From contig ML679961.1 in assembly GCA_007922225.1 (NCBI GenBank), positions 73,760,890 through 73,824,889 of the forward strand: DNA of 64,000 nt, in the 5' to 3' direction. The stretch comes from Emydura subglobosa (taxonomy: Eukaryota; Chordata; Testudines; Chelidae). The notes beneath the pieces were generated by a model. The model was given only the letters and a program-made list of their open reading frames with translations. It searched no databases and was not told the origin of the DNA. The position numbers were made by a program, and so were the translations under genes. Positions 1 through 11,550 of the stretch are shown in pieces. Within the stretch, counting starts at the first letter, position 1. Each line of letters begins with the position of its first letter.

Positions 1-785
1 TCCCAGTTTGCGGTATTCTTCAAATTTTATAAGCAAACTCTCTATTCCATTATCCAAGTCATTAATGAAAATATTGAATAGTACCAGAACCAGGGCACTC
101 CTGTGGAGGATCTCACTAGATATGTCCTCCCAATTTCACAGCAAACTATTGATGATAACTCTTTGGATATGGTCTTTCAACCAGATGTGCACCCATTATA
201 TAGTAATTTCACCTAGACCACATTTTCCGAGTTTGCTGATGAGAATGTCCCATGGGAGTGTGTCAGAAGTCTTACTAAAATCAAGATGTATCATGTCTAC
301 TGCTTTCCTCCATTCATAGAACCCCTAAACCTGTCAAAGAAGGAGATTAGGTTGGTTTGTCATGATTTGTTCTTGACATATCTATCTTGGCTGTTCCTTA
401 TAATCCTATTGTCCTCTAGATGCTTACAAAATGATTATTTGTCTAATTATTTGTTCTAGTACCTTTACAGGTATATTTACAGGCTGCCTGGTCTATAATT
501 CCATAGGTTCTCTTTTTTCCATTTTTTAAAGACTGGTATTAAAGACTGGTATTTTGCCCTTCTTCAGTCCTCTGGGCTTCACCCATCCTACATGGGTTCT
601 CAAAGATAATTGCTAATGGATCTGAGATTGGGTCAGCAAGTTCTTTAAGCATCCTAGGATGAATTTCATCAGGCGCTGTTGACTTGAATACCTTTAAGTT
701 ACCTAAATATTCTTTAACCTGCTCTTTCCTTATTTTGGCTTGTGTTTCTTCCTCATTATTGCTAATATTAATTGTGTAGAGTATC
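1..785 (-). mobile_element. CR1 LINE fragment, RT region (antisense, runs off window start)
   Basis: Read on the minus strand this is the reverse-transcriptase part of a CR1 non-LTR retrotransposon. The RT motif equivalent to NYRPxSL can be read at about 466-500 (as NYRPGSL). The stretch around 1-60 corresponds to the catalytic block, where the expected FADD reads FEEY, so the copy is dead. Homology continues to about 785, where the EN-RT linker fades into unrelated purine-rich sequence. Stops and frameshifts break the frame throughout. The 3' part lies outside the window. Family assignment rests on known turtle CR1 layout; the exact subfamily cannot be given without a library search. Confidence 0.85.
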
Positions 786-1164
786 TGGTCATCATTGGAA
801 AGAGGAGACAGAGCTACAGTGAACTTCCCAAATAATCATAAGTGTTTGACAGTCTAAAAGAGAAGGGAGAATATACAGCATGAAGAGGAGTGAGAAATAT
901 AGAGAGGAATGAAGTGGAAATGGCAAATGTGGATACAGGGAGGTGAATAGAGTGGAGCTTGAGGTAGGGAGATAAAGAGTTAAGAAACACACAGCATAGA
1001 TGGCAAAAAGGAGCTTAGTAGAAATGGGTGCAAACATGGAGGGGAACATGGGAAGAAGAAGGTGAACAAGATAGTGATAAAATCTGATATTACTTTACTA
1101 TGGCACTCCATGCAAGGAAGCATGTTCTTTTGAGATTTGTGACACAATTATGCAGAACAAGAAT
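786..1164. other. Purine-rich spacer, nothing recognised
   Basis: This short spacer lies between two antisense CR1 fragments. The plus strand is rich in A and G with many GAGG/GGAG runs. No conserved motif or repeat family was recognised, and the minus-strand frame at 792-1049 looks like a composition artefact. Confidence 0.4.
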
Positions 1165-2590
1165 CTCAGATAGGAACATAGGACTGAAGGCACCTCCTGG
1201 CTCAAGTCATGATTGCCAAACCTGTCATATAATCCCATTAAAAAATGTATCAGGTTCCAACTTAAAGCTAGTCAGGTTGTTCACCCCCAGTACTCATACT
1301 GGAATGCTATTTTAGAACCTCATCTTCTGATATTTAGAATCTTCTAATTCCCTAACCCTAAATTTATTCATGGCCAGTTTATACCCATTTGTTCTTGTGC
1401 CAACATTATCCTTTAGCTTAAGTAGCTCTTCTCCCTTCCTGTTTACCCCCGATGTATTCATGGAGAGCAATTATTTCCCCTCTCAGCCTTTGTTTTGCTT
1501 GACCTTTTAGTATGCTTTCATAAAATAGGTTCTCCATTCTCCTGATCATTCTAGTAGCCCTTCTCTGCACCTGTTCCAGTTTGAAATTCATCCTTCTTGA
1601 ATAATATGGGTGACCAAATTCATATACAGTATTCCAGATGAGATTTTACCAATATCTTGAACAATGTCATTAATACTTCCCTATTTCTACTGGAAATATC
1701 TTGACTGATACATCCAAGAATTGCATTTGACTTTCACAGCTGCATCACATTGGTGTTTCATAGTCATCATGAGTTGGCTAATACACCCAGTTCTTTCTCC
1801 TCTGTTTCCAATTGATAAAACCCCAGCTAATAACAGAAATTCTTATCAGTTTCTTAGTTCATGGCCTTGTACTTTGTATTGTTGAATTTTATCCCATGGT
1901 TGTTATACTATGCCTTAAGGTCATCCAATTCCCAGTGTCTAATATGCTGATCCTCTTCTGTATTGATGGTGCCTCCCACCTTTGTATCATCAGCAAATTT
2001 CATTAGTATACTCCTATCTTTTTTCCCAAGGTTATTAATGAAAATGTTAAATAACATTGGTCCTAAGACTGATCCTTGAAGAACTTCATTACTAACCTCA
2101 TTCCAGTTCTCCTTTCAGCACAATCCATTGTAGTCTCCCCTTTAACTGATTACTTGCCGTCCTTACAATTCTTGTACTAATCCCCATTGTCTTCAATTTA
2201 ACTAAAACTTCCCCATGTAGTTCTGTGTCAAATGCTTTAGTGAAGTCCAGATAGATTAGATCAACTGTATTTCCCTTAACTTGATAACTGACTTTTAGAC
2301 ATCAGGTTAATCTGGCATGATCTACCTTTACTAAATCCATGTTGTATTATATCTCATTTTCCATTTATCTTCATGTCTAATTGTCTAATTATTTTTCCTT
2401 CAAAATGTATTCTAAAGCCTTGCATAATGCTGAGGTCAGACTAATGAGTTTGTATTGCCTGGATTACTTTTTTCCTTTTCTTCAGTATAGGTACTATGTT
2501 TTCTATTTTCCATTCATATGGTACAGTCCTAATTTGATACATTTATTAAAAATCCTTGCAATTTCATATTCTTTCAGCAATTGCAGCTTT
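1165..2590 (-). mobile_element. CR1 LINE, RT domain to 3' UTR (antisense)
   Basis: On the minus strand this runs from the RT palm and thumb (about 2590 down to 1500) into the C-terminal domain and 3' UTR, ending near 1165. The catalytic stretch at 1981-2005 reads LMKFADDTK in one frame; the FADD codons at 1986-1997 are intact. Further down, the C-terminal block that gives the usual EYxVQFW-like signature is eroded. Frameshifts elsewhere make the copy non-functional. It has the same orientation as the fragment at 1-785 but belongs to a different stretch and subfamily, so the two are separate insertions. Confidence 0.85.
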
Positions 2591-4494
2591 TGGCTTCTGG
2601 GGAACGTTGTGGACAGCACCAGAACTGAGAGCATGAAGACCATCCCTCATCTGCTCTGTGCTTCTGTTGCTGGTGCCCAGATAACATGGACTGGGAAGCT
2701 GCCTTGCTTGAATGCAGAAGAGAAAAGAGACAGAACTGGGGTGGGAAAACTGGAACAAGAGGACTGGGACAAGAAGTCTGCAACATTCTTTTACCATATT
2801 TATTAGCTTTTTATATAATTTGTCACATGTAAAACTCTTTGCAAGGATGAAAGGTCCTACGAAAGTAAGATATTATTATTTAAAACTCTTTATACTATAA
2901 AATTACAAACAAAAGTAGCAATGACTTTAATCAGTATTGCATTTGTGATCTTTCACTATTGACAGATCTTCATCTTGGGAAGGGCATTAGTGCAAGGCTT
3001 AACATGAAAACATTACAGATCAATGGATTAGCCCTTCAGGAGAGGGACTAATTATTTTAATGAGGACATTCTAATTAGGTAGGTTTGAACTGATGATTAA
3101 GGAATCTCACACATTTGGAATTTTAATGGGGATGTCGTTGAGTAAACATGAGACTATATACAGGGTTTATTATATCTCTTCTGAAGAGCTATGATCTTTT
3201 GTGTGTGTGCATGGGGGAAAGAAAAAAATCATGTGAAAGATTTTTACAGTAGCCTGAGTTCTAAATATTGGGTTGATGAGATTAACAATTAACTGTTTTA
3301 GTGAAGGACACTTAGGATTGCATGAGGTATTTTGTTTGTGTGCTATATTTTATTAACAACGCAATTCTTATTAAAAAAGCAAGCATTTTTATATTAAAAA
3401 GAATAACCTAAAATCAAATTATCCTATGTATTAGGTGGGGTGGGTGGGTGATCTAATTTTACTTTATTTAGAGAAATTATATTTGCAGAAGTGCTTTCAG
3501 AACCGAGATGCTGACAGACATTATTTTATTTACTTTAGAGATAGGATGAAAGGGGAAAGGTGGAGAGAGAGAATGAAGTATAATTGAATATTTTTCCTAA
3601 ATTATCTAAAGTAATCCAATAATAGCAGATAATAATACTCTAGTCATTCATATTTTGAACACTGACATGTGACAAGTTCTGATTTAAGCACATAATGGAA
3701 GAGCATTTTAATGGAAGTTTGAATTCAAAAACAGCACCACGCCAAGACTGTGGCTAATTTCTTTAGCTGTGTTCTTTTCCACTCCATATTCAATGTACTT
3801 TATGGTAAGTGTTTGGATGAAGAAACCAACAAACCACTGAGTATACAATCTTCACATGTTTGTATAGTGCATTAGGCCATGTGTTTTCTCAGCTGTTTTA
3901 CTTATGCCTGCACTGCATTCTGACATCTGTTTTTTAAATATGGGATAACAAAGAATGGAAGGCAGACATTGAAAGGCCAAACTAATATGGCTACCAACAG
4001 GTATCCTCAAGTAATATTCAACATAATTTCTGCAGGAAAATAATAATAATAATCATTGAATCTCATGTTAATACAGTATAGTTCCTTGTGTATGTTATTT
4101 CACCATTGAAACACAGCAGGGCAGCAATGTACACAATAGCAGGAAAAGAATATCTGAGACAAACCTTGTTAAGAAAATGTAGCACAGTATTCAGTAATAA
4201 AAATGGTAAAAACCACAATTGTAATGCCTTAGGCATTAATAGTCTAGTGGTCATTTTTTAATAAGAGGATGACTCTGAGTGAACAACTATCCATATAAAT
4301 AACTTCACTGAGATCAATCTAGAGCAGAAAAGGATTCAGTTGTTAAGGTCTTATCTGAAGCACCTATGAACTGAAAACTGACACCAGTTGAACCACAAGT
4401 CATTATGATCTACTGTAGAAATCTTGTCTAGCATGTTCCCCTTGCTCCTGAGGTCATCAGAGGAATATCAAGTAGAAGTACTAACATTTTATTA
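2591..4494. other. AT-rich unique sequence
   Basis: No gene or recognised repeat. About 2600-2790 is slightly richer in GC and purines and may be a fragment of an unidentified repeat. A short (AAT)n run lies at 4039-4053. The plus-strand frame at 2381-2806 starts inside the CR1 and runs into this stretch, so it is not a gene. Confidence 0.5.
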
Positions 4495-5030
4495 CTCTGT
4501 ATTTTGCAGTGGTGCAAACATTGCTGGAACACTGTGTCCAGTTCTGGTGTCCACAGTATAAGAAAGGTGTTGATAAATTGGAGAGGGTTCAGCAAAGAGC
4601 TATGAGAATGATTAAAATATTGGAAACCATGCCTTGTAGTGATAAGAGTCAAGGAACTCAATCTATTTACCTTGAGAGAGATGGTTAAAGAGTGACGATC
4701 ACAAGTTGTAAGTACCTATCTGGAGGACAAAAATTTGATAATTGCCCTTGATTCTAGCAGATAAATATATAACAAAAGCCAATGGCTAGAAATTTAGACA
4801 TATTCAAATTGGAAAAAAGGCATATTTTTAATATTGAGGATAATTAACCATTACCAAGGGTTGTGTTGAATTCTCCATCACTGGCAATTTTAAAATTAAT
4901 ATTTAATTTTTTTCCTCCAAAAAATATGCTCTAGTTCAAACAGGAATTAATTCAGTTCTATCCCTTTGGTTATACAGGAGGTGAGATTATATGATCATAG
5001 GGATCCCTTCTGGCTTTATAGTTATGAATA
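4495..5030 (+). mobile_element. CR1 LINE 3' end (sense)
   Basis: The sense-strand 3' part of a CR1. It begins in the C-terminal RT block (the HCVQFWCPQ-like signature near 4525-4560 with frameshifts) and goes through the 'tgattaaa-ggaa' region into the 3' UTR. It ends with the family's typical 'gatgatcatagggatcccttctgg'-type terminal region at about 4990-5020. It is 5' truncated, as is usual for target-primed reverse transcription. No intact frame remains. Confidence 0.8.
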
Positions 5031-5883
5031 AGATAGGCAGCTGCTTACTTCGATTAACCTGGTTTATTATTTTGGCAATATATAGGAAACTGAGAGAACA
5101 ATAGCTTTCAGAACATTTACCAGCTTTCAGGGAGATCATTAGCGATTAATACTAATGGGCAGTTTATACATACATTTTGTATCCTCCATTAGCCCTTTTT
5201 TACATTTCATTCCTTTTGGTGCCAAAGTCACCAGTTTCTTTTCTAGCTTTTTGACCCCCCACAGCACTGTGTATCCCATGTTTTTGAAACTGACACAGTT
5301 TTGAGATGCTGATTCATCCTTGACTGCCAATGCACCTAATTGCCAATTAAGAAATTCAAGGTAACCACATTTCTCCCTAACAAGCAGACTATTCAGTCTA
5401 ATTTGATTTCAAGAATAGTAGTTGTAGCAAGCAGTTTCTGAAAAATGTCAGGGCTGCCCCTTTATGAACATAGAAAACCTGCTGGAAATTATCTTGTTTT
5501 TGAAAAGGACAAAACACTTGTTGTGTAACGTGAAGACTCTGAATGAGTCAGAAGTAGTTAACAGAAAGCAATATGGGTTTATCCAATGCAGATCTGGAGG
5601 AGCCTGGATTTATTAATGACTATCCTTATGACTCTTTATTAATTTTAATTATTACCATTTCAAATGGTAGCTTTGCATCCAGGATCCAATCTCCTTGATG
5701 AGATTGGTACTCTTGCCAATTTTTCTGTTACCTTGAGAGGTGCTTTGGTGCTGTAGAATAATGAAAGGCTTTAGCAGTTCTGAAAATGAAATGTTTCAAA
5801 GGTATTTTTAGTTCTGGTGGTCTTTTTATTGTGAGGAGTCCTCCACATTTCTCCTTTGTTAAGAGTTTGGATTTAATAAGTCA
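5031..5883. other. AT-rich unique sequence
   Basis: No gene, RNA or recognised repeat. The short minus-strand frame at 5139-5330 has no recognisable domain. Confidence 0.45.
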
Positions 5884-6514
5884 TGATGTCAAATAACTAA
5901 TTCAGGTGAAGTTTTATTTAAGTAAGACAATCAAGCAATAGTTAATATAGCAGAATACAGAATAGGACACATAGGTACCAAATCTGAGGCTAGAGCAGAG
6001 AGGCAGCCTACTTGAGCTCACTTCTGATAACTCCCTAAAACTGACCTCTTATATACTGTTCTAAGCAAAGAAAAATCCTTTCTTGTTATTGATCTTATTT
6101 TGAATAAGTCAATAAGTCAATGATATTTGCAACCAATTTATTATTACTAGGACAATCTGTGATCACAATTAGGTCTTAATACTTAGACTTTAATCCATAC
6201 ATTAATATTTTGCTGATACATTGATTATAGATCACACCTCCTATACCACATGTTCCTTGTCTATATTGTCAATTACTAAATTTATCAGTTAGATTATTTA
6301 TGAGCACCTCATATCAATTACAACATTTTGTCCATTACAATATATATCTATAACAACAGTCATCTTTTTATCTACTATGTGCACTCACAGAAAAGAGTCA
6401 AAGACTATGAACTATTAACTTTTTTTCATGGTATGTGGTTTATATAAATGATAAGCTAAAGACATCTGTTCAACCATCCACTATTTTATCAGTTACAAAA
6501 GATATTTGTAATCA
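5884..6514 (-). mobile_element. Candidate solo LTR (antisense)
   Basis: The block starts TG and ends CA and is flanked by a 5-bp direct repeat AGTCA (5879-5883 and 6515-6519). Read on the minus strand it has a TATA-like box (GTATATAAGAGG, about 6045-6056) followed about 140 bp later by AATAAA (about 5911-5916), which is the promoter-then-poly(A) order of an LTR. U5 would be unusually short, about 10-15 bp. The flanking repeat was picked among several TG/CA pairs, so the boundaries could be chance. No internal retroelement sequence or primer-binding site is adjacent, so a solo LTR is the simplest reading. Confidence 0.4.
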
Positions 6515-6817
6515 AGTCAGGATGACAGAAATCATCTGTTGGAGTAATTCCCAATAAGATAAAAGCATCTTTTGATAGATTATCATCTTATTCATTACAA
6601 AAAACACTTACCCTATGTAGGTTACAAATGGTTCCTTTCTGGAGATTTCCCTAAGAGTCAAGAACACACAATCAATTATTTAATAATATTCTAAGTTCCC
6701 TCAGTTAACACAAAAAATATTCTGCGATATCTGATCAAGAAATCATTAAAGTTAATATAAAAAGAATAAATAATTAATATTTACTAACACCATTGCTTCC
6801 ATTGTTTGACTGAATAA

Positions 6818-6818
<1 letters not shown>

Positions 6819-6848
<30 letters not shown>

Positions 6849-6886
6849 ATGTGTGTATATATGTGTATATATATATATATATATAT
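6819..6886. repeat. Compound microsatellite (CT)n(GT)n(TA)n
   Basis: Runs of CT, then GT, then TA dinucleotides follow each other without a break. The minus-strand frames over it (repeating Ile-Tyr and Thr-His) are translations of this microsatellite. Confidence 0.95.
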
Positions 6887-7375
6887 TAGCTTCTTTTGTC
6901 CTTCCTCTTCCTGCCCACATGAGGTGATTAAAGTTGTGTTTAACATTATTTAAGACTACTAGGTTCAACAAGAAGAGTTATTAACAGAATTGGCTAGTAC
7001 CATCTGGGGGTTAGATTTGGGGCTGTTTGAAATGGGAATTGTATCTTCATTAGACAGGTGGAGTTATTTTTAAAAGACAGATAACTTAAAGTCTTGTGGC
7101 AACACTGGGTATTACCACTAAGTGGGGAAGACAGCTTTGATTCTCAGCCCTGGCCTTTTACATCACAAGCGGGAGGATGTGAGCTTAGCTCTGAGGGAAT
7201 GCAGGATCTATTGTCACAGAGTAGTAACTACTCCCACCCCTCTCCAAGTCCTTAAGGAATGAGTTTGAGGGAATCTGAAGGGAATCCTATTCCTTCTGTT
7301 AGAGTCAAGACAGAGCTTTGAAAGTGGAAAAGTTATAGAGGGGAAGAATTATTTAAATGAAATCCTGAGGATACT

Positions 7376-7457
7376 GGGCCAACCTGATGTCATTTACACA
7401 GGTTTTTCTAGTGATCTATATAGAGTTATTTGTGTAAATGACAGTAGAATCAGGCCT
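7376..7457. mobile_element. Palindromic MITE
   Basis: An 82-bp hairpin-forming element. The left arm (GGGCCAACCTGATGTCATTT...) matches the reverse complement of the right arm (AGGCCTGATTCTACTGTCAT...), meeting at TTTACAC on both sides of a short AT-rich centre. This is the layout of a widespread amniote palindromic non-autonomous DNA transposon with 'ggcctgat' ends. It has no coding capacity. Confidence 0.7.
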
Positions 7458-8305
7458 TCCAAGTTGGGATATGAAAGGAGTGAGGAGGGAAAAAATGCAT
7501 CTCTTTGTTATAGTTACTTATACAGACTTTTCAGAATATGTCTTAAAATTTCAGCAATTAGATTAAATAAACTGCATTACTAAAATACTCGCCATGGGTA
7601 CAGTTTGGGGTGGAATCAATGACATTCTGTTGGAAACAACAGGAAAATAGCATATTCTTCATCAAAAGAAAGAGAAAAAAACCCATCAAAGTTCTCTGAA
7701 CAAAAACAGAATTCTGATTGTAAGTATAAAATCTGTATTCTAATTGGTGCAGGATGTCATAGGGGATAGTCACTGAGAAACAGAAGAATTCTATAGATGT
7801 AAAATTACTGGAAAACAAAGCCCCCATAGGGGACTCAGAATTTCATCAGGAAAGTGAAAGAGTAAAAACCAAATTTTGCATGACATTGTTCTGTATCAGT
7901 GAGCACAGCTATTAATTTAATGACAAGATACTTATACAACCATTGAGCACAATAACCTTGCGTTATGATCTTTTAGGAGCTTACAAGGTAAGCAGAAATT
8001 CTACTTAATAGATATCTACCTGTCCATATTTTTATTTTGAAATATGTTCACATAGGGGGAAATTTCTCCAGTGCAGAGGGCTAACACAAGCCATACGCAC
8101 CATTTAAATCCCACTGAAGCCCTCATTATACAGATTATGTAGGCTTCATGCCCCTCTTCACAGAAGTGAATTTCATCCACAGAGACACATACTGGAATGG
8201 TTTTTTCCACAGTTTTTTCTCTTTCCTTACTTAGACAAAACACTACTTGGACTAAACCCTGAAGTTCTGCTGCAGGGTTTACTCATTCACTTGAGAGAAA
8301 GCGGA
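7458..8305. other. AT-rich sequence, possible half-MITE
   Basis: No gene. About 8050-8160 resembles one arm of a palindromic MITE, but its partner arm is not clear. The minus-strand frames at 7558-7827 and 8016-8243 have no recognisable domains. Confidence 0.4.
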
Positions 8306-8665
8306 GGCCCAGATCCACAAAGGGACTTAAGCACCTAAAGCCCAGATATAGGCACCACTGTGATGCATAAACCCCCCATTCAACTGCTGCCTGTAGATGC
8401 CTAAATTCACTTGACACCTAAATTATTGCTGTAAAAGCCTCGTAGGCACCTAAATTTCTCCTTCCCCGCAAGCACACTCCTGCCTCAGGCAGGTACCTGG
8501 ATCCCTATTTCATGCCTAAGCACCAGTGCCATCCTCAAGCTAGGTGAAGATAGGATTGTCCTTCCTATTTCAAGTAAGGTGCCTGATCTGGTAGGTGTTC
8601 ACTCAGCATGCCTAATTAGACACAAGATGGTTGCGGAGACAGAAGGCAGCCTCCCTTATAACCTT

Positions 8666-8800
8666 TAGCACAGTGGCTAGGGATGCCTGGGATGTGGGAA
8701 ACTTCAGTTCAATATCCCCTCTGCCTGAGAAGAAAAAAAGAATTAATGGGGGTTTCATTCTCAGGTGAGTGCTGTAACCACTGGACTATAGCATATTCTG
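8666..8800. repeat. tRNA-like inverted-repeat module 1
   Basis: The left arm (CAGTGGCTAGGGATGCCTGG..., then CAGTTCAATATCCCC) resembles a tRNA A box and B box. The right arm, reverse complemented, repeats the same 'ccagtggttacagcactcacctgag' theme, so the unit folds back on itself. The arms are too diverged to make an intact cloverleaf. It probably derives from a tRNA or tRNA-SINE head captured by the surrounding DNA transposon. Confidence 0.5.
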
Positions 8801-8892
8801 ATGTGGGTTTCTCTCAATCTCCCTGTTGAAGCCATTTTACATTGTGTAAATAAATAAAAAACACTGACGCAGACAAGAGTGAGACTGACTCC

Positions 8893-9005
8893 ATAGCCCA
8901 GGGGTTATGGCACTCAAGAGGTGGGAAGTTCAAATATCTTCTCATCAGGCAGAGGGGGAAATAAATTCCCACAGCCCAGGTGAGTGGTCTCACCACTGGG
9001 CTAAA
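8893..9005. repeat. tRNA-like inverted-repeat module 2
   Basis: The same theme as module 1: left arm AGCCCAGGGGTTATGGCACT, B-box-like AAGTTCAAATATC, and a right arm whose reverse complement reads AGCCCAGTGGTGAGACCACT. The two modules sit about 100 bp apart in the same arrangement, so the fold-back unit was duplicated within the element. Confidence 0.5.
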
Positions 9006-9201
9006 GATTATAAGGGAGTCCTCCTCTTCCTCCTCCCCCCATCCTATATTGTGTGGAGGTAGGCATGAGCTGCCACCAGTCTTGCAATAAATGGCTTAGG
9101 CCCTTAGCTCCAGGAGAGGCGGGTCTGAGTTGTGGACTTCAAGCAGAGATAGACACTGCCTTGCAGCCCAGACTTAGGTACTTAACTCCCTGAAAGGGGT
9201 G

Positions 9202-9246
9202 GGACTTAGGACTTAAGACTTAGGACTTAAGGACTTAAGACTTAAC
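9202..9246. repeat. Short tandem repeat of ggacttaa/gacttag
   Basis: Five or six imperfect copies of a 7-8-bp unit (GGACTTAG, GGACTTAAG, GACTTAG...) lie in the right subterminal part of the TIR element. They look like slippage amplification of the element's subterminal motif. Confidence 0.75.
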
Positions 9247-9360
9247 TGGCTACCCACCTAGCATGCTAGCTTTTGTGGATGCTATTTTCAGGTGCCTAAC
9301 TCTTCCCATGCATTGTAGAGGAAGTCTAGGCACTTAACCCAAGGTCTGTGGATTCCAGGG

Positions 9361-10564
9361 CACTTAACTACAGGGTCTGTGGCTAAAAGTTAGATGTTGC
9401 AGTGCCCAACATTTCAATTCCCAAGTCTTTATGGATTTTGGCCTGAGTAATATTGAGTAAAACTTGGGTAAGAACAACAAGGTTAGGCCCATTGGCTTTA
9501 CTGAAATTAATGGGTCTTTTTGCCAGAAAAATGTCTGAGTAAAAACAGAGTAAAACTTTAGGACTTCATCCAAAGTAAATAAATGAACAGTTATGTGACT
9601 TTTATTGTAATTTAACAGATAAAAATAATCCTCTTTCTATTTATCCTGTAATGGGTTTGTAATTAGTAAGCAAATTACCTATTATGTTGATATACTCCTT
9701 ATTCTATAATTAGTCTGTCACTACTTATTAACTACCATGGACCTGGATCTGAACTTCTTATTCAGGAAATACACTCACTTGTGGAAAGGATCCATGCAGT
9801 GTAAGTAAGGAACTCAGAACATGGCCCTGTACTAATGGCACTTTTTATAGCAATGAAAAGAACTTCAAGATATTCGTACCCTGACACTTTCAAACTGTCA
9901 CCTATTTCTTATCTCATGATTATTTGTACTTTACAAAATAATAAGAAAATCCATAATTTTGAATATATGCTTAGTAGGCAGAAGAAGAAGGAGTGCATGG
10001 ATAGAACAAATTAGTACACTTTATATTAATGGAGCAATTATTTATTTCTCGTTAAAAAGCTATTAGTAAAACGCTGTTGTTATTTATGATAAGCAATAAC
10101 CAGCATGCTGGTAAAACAGCTGGCAATAGAAATTAGTAAGCAATAATATTTATTGGCTGAAAAGTATCTGAATCCATCTGAAAAGGGGTGTTCTCCATAT
10201 GTCTCAGCACAGAAATATTTGGTACGTATGTTCAGAGTGGTGCCAGTTTAAAAGATTTACTTTTATTAATCTGTTATTTATGAAAATTAAAGCATTTGCA
10301 TGTATCAATGCACATTGCTTCCCTTCATAGTTTATATTACAGTACTACTGTATCTGCCATTTGGATGAGCATGTTGCCTTTAACTCCTACACAAGTGAAC
10401 ATTTTTTATTATTATCCTCCATCCATCTAAACTCAGTGCTATGCCTCCATTTAGTAATTGTGCAGAAAAACTTTCCATTCTAGTTCATAAATCTTCATTT
10501 ATGCATCTTTTTGGGAAAGGGTAAAAGGCTCCTTGCTTTTGGCTTACATGAAAATATTATAAAT
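9361..10564. other. AT-rich unique sequence
   Basis: No gene or RNA feature. A partial extra copy of the neighbouring element's terminal motif (TTAACTACAGGGTCTGTGG) is seen at 9365-9383, so the element may extend a little further than annotated. The rest is AT-rich and anonymous. Confidence 0.45.
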
Positions 10565-11550
10565 CAGTGGTTTTCAACCTTTTCCATACTGGGACACCCC
10601 TTGCCATATAAAAATATCCTTTTCCATGCAGCTGAGATCTAGCTAGGGATCTAGCTAAGGATCATTTTCCCCTTCCATTTATCAGTATAGGAAAGACAGA
10701 GTAGCCATAACACCTTAACCTCTTGTAGGATGTGGAAGAATAGTGTGACACGAGGGCAGTGCATAAGTGGCAACGGCTAGGCCTGGGGCAGCCTGAGTAA
10801 TAGTAGCTAGGCCCAAGTTAGCATAAGCAGCAGCTGTGACCTTAAGATGAAAGGTAGAAATAAGCTAACGTAAGCTAACTGAAAAACTGGTTTAGAGCAA
10901 CTTGAAAGCAGTTAGAGTCGTAAACAACTAGCCACAGCTTATAGTTGATTGGGTGCCAAAAGTGCACCAATGGTGCAAGGAAAAACACGTATCAATAGCC
11001 AATCCCTGAGGGGATCAGAAAGTAACCAATCAAAACAATAAGATGAACTATATCAGAACAGAAATGACACACTGTAGTTGACGCTCTCGCTAGACCCATG
11101 CGCACTGGGTGCTACATGTTAGTGTTCGCTTCTGGAGCAGCCGCTTATGAGAGGAAATGGGCCTCCCTCCTCAGATTGGGGTAAGCATGTGACTTCCTGA
11201 CTTGCACTGCTGCTGGCTTGAATAAACAGCTTTTGTAGTTAGTGACTTGTCTGTCTGCCTCCTTCTCATCACTGAGATCTCAAAGCACGAACCCTCCATC
11301 TCAATCCAGCTGGGATTGGAAGCCGGGCCACAGGGGGCTGAAGTCAGGGTTAGGGGCTGAGGCTGGGAGTGGGGTCACAGAAGCTGGGGGCCCATGAGCC
11401 CAGAGGCTGGGTGCTGAGGAGGTGGCTGGGCACTAGGCGCCGGCAGAGCTCAGGGCAGAGTGAGACTGGGTGGTTCTCCCTCCCCACCCCTGGCCTGGCC
11501 CTGGCCATGCTCTCTTAATGGCATGCTCGACAGTTTGGGGACCTCTGATC
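10565..11550. mobile_element. hAT-like non-autonomous element (interrupted)
   Basis: The left end CAGTGGTTTTCAACC (10565-10579) and the right end (reverse complement CAGAGGTCCCCAAACTG, about 11531-11548) match the 'cagtggttctcaaac' terminal theme of vertebrate hAT elements. The GC-rich right half (about 11320-11510) with repeating 'gggctgaggctggga' is typical of these turtle elements. The middle, about 10715-11310, has different composition and LTR signals and is annotated separately as an insertion. No transposase frame is present. Confidence 0.5.
10715..11310 (+). mobile_element. Probable solo LTR nested in the hAT-like element
   Basis: Promoter and poly(A) signals occur in LTR order: two CCAAT boxes (10999-11003 and 11026-11030), a TATA-like box (11048-11053) and AATAAA (11221-11226), about 170 bp from TATA to poly(A). 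A CT-rich U5-like stretch follows. A plausible start is TGTAGGATGTGG at about 10716. No exact TSD was found, so both ends are approximate. No gag/pol/env-like internal sequence is adjacent. A processed or chimeric repeat is the alternative. Confidence 0.5.

Larger units (their letters stand above)
8306..9360. mobile_element. TIR-bounded DNA transposon with tRNA-like hairpin modules
   Basis: The left end at 8306-8335 (GGCCCAGATCCACAAAGGGA...) is roughly the reverse complement of the right end at 9330-9360; both contain the core ATCCACA followed by a TTAAG-type motif. Inside both ends, the subterminal motif 'ggcacctaa/gcctaa' and variants recurs many times, as in transposase-binding subterminal repeats of hAT or Harbinger elements. 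The centre holds two hairpin modules (8666-8800 and 8893-9005) whose arms look like tRNA A/B boxes. No transposase frame is present, so this is a roughly 1.05-kb non-autonomous element. A clear TSD was not identified. Confidence 0.6.

Noticed and set aside
2381..2806. 141-codon plus-strand open frame
   Set aside because: It starts inside an antisense CR1 and runs into anonymous sequence; no domain and overlapping frames on the other strand.
8666..9005. Possible tRNA genes
   Set aside because: A/B-box-like pieces are present, but no intact cloverleaf, acceptor stem or terminator can be drawn.
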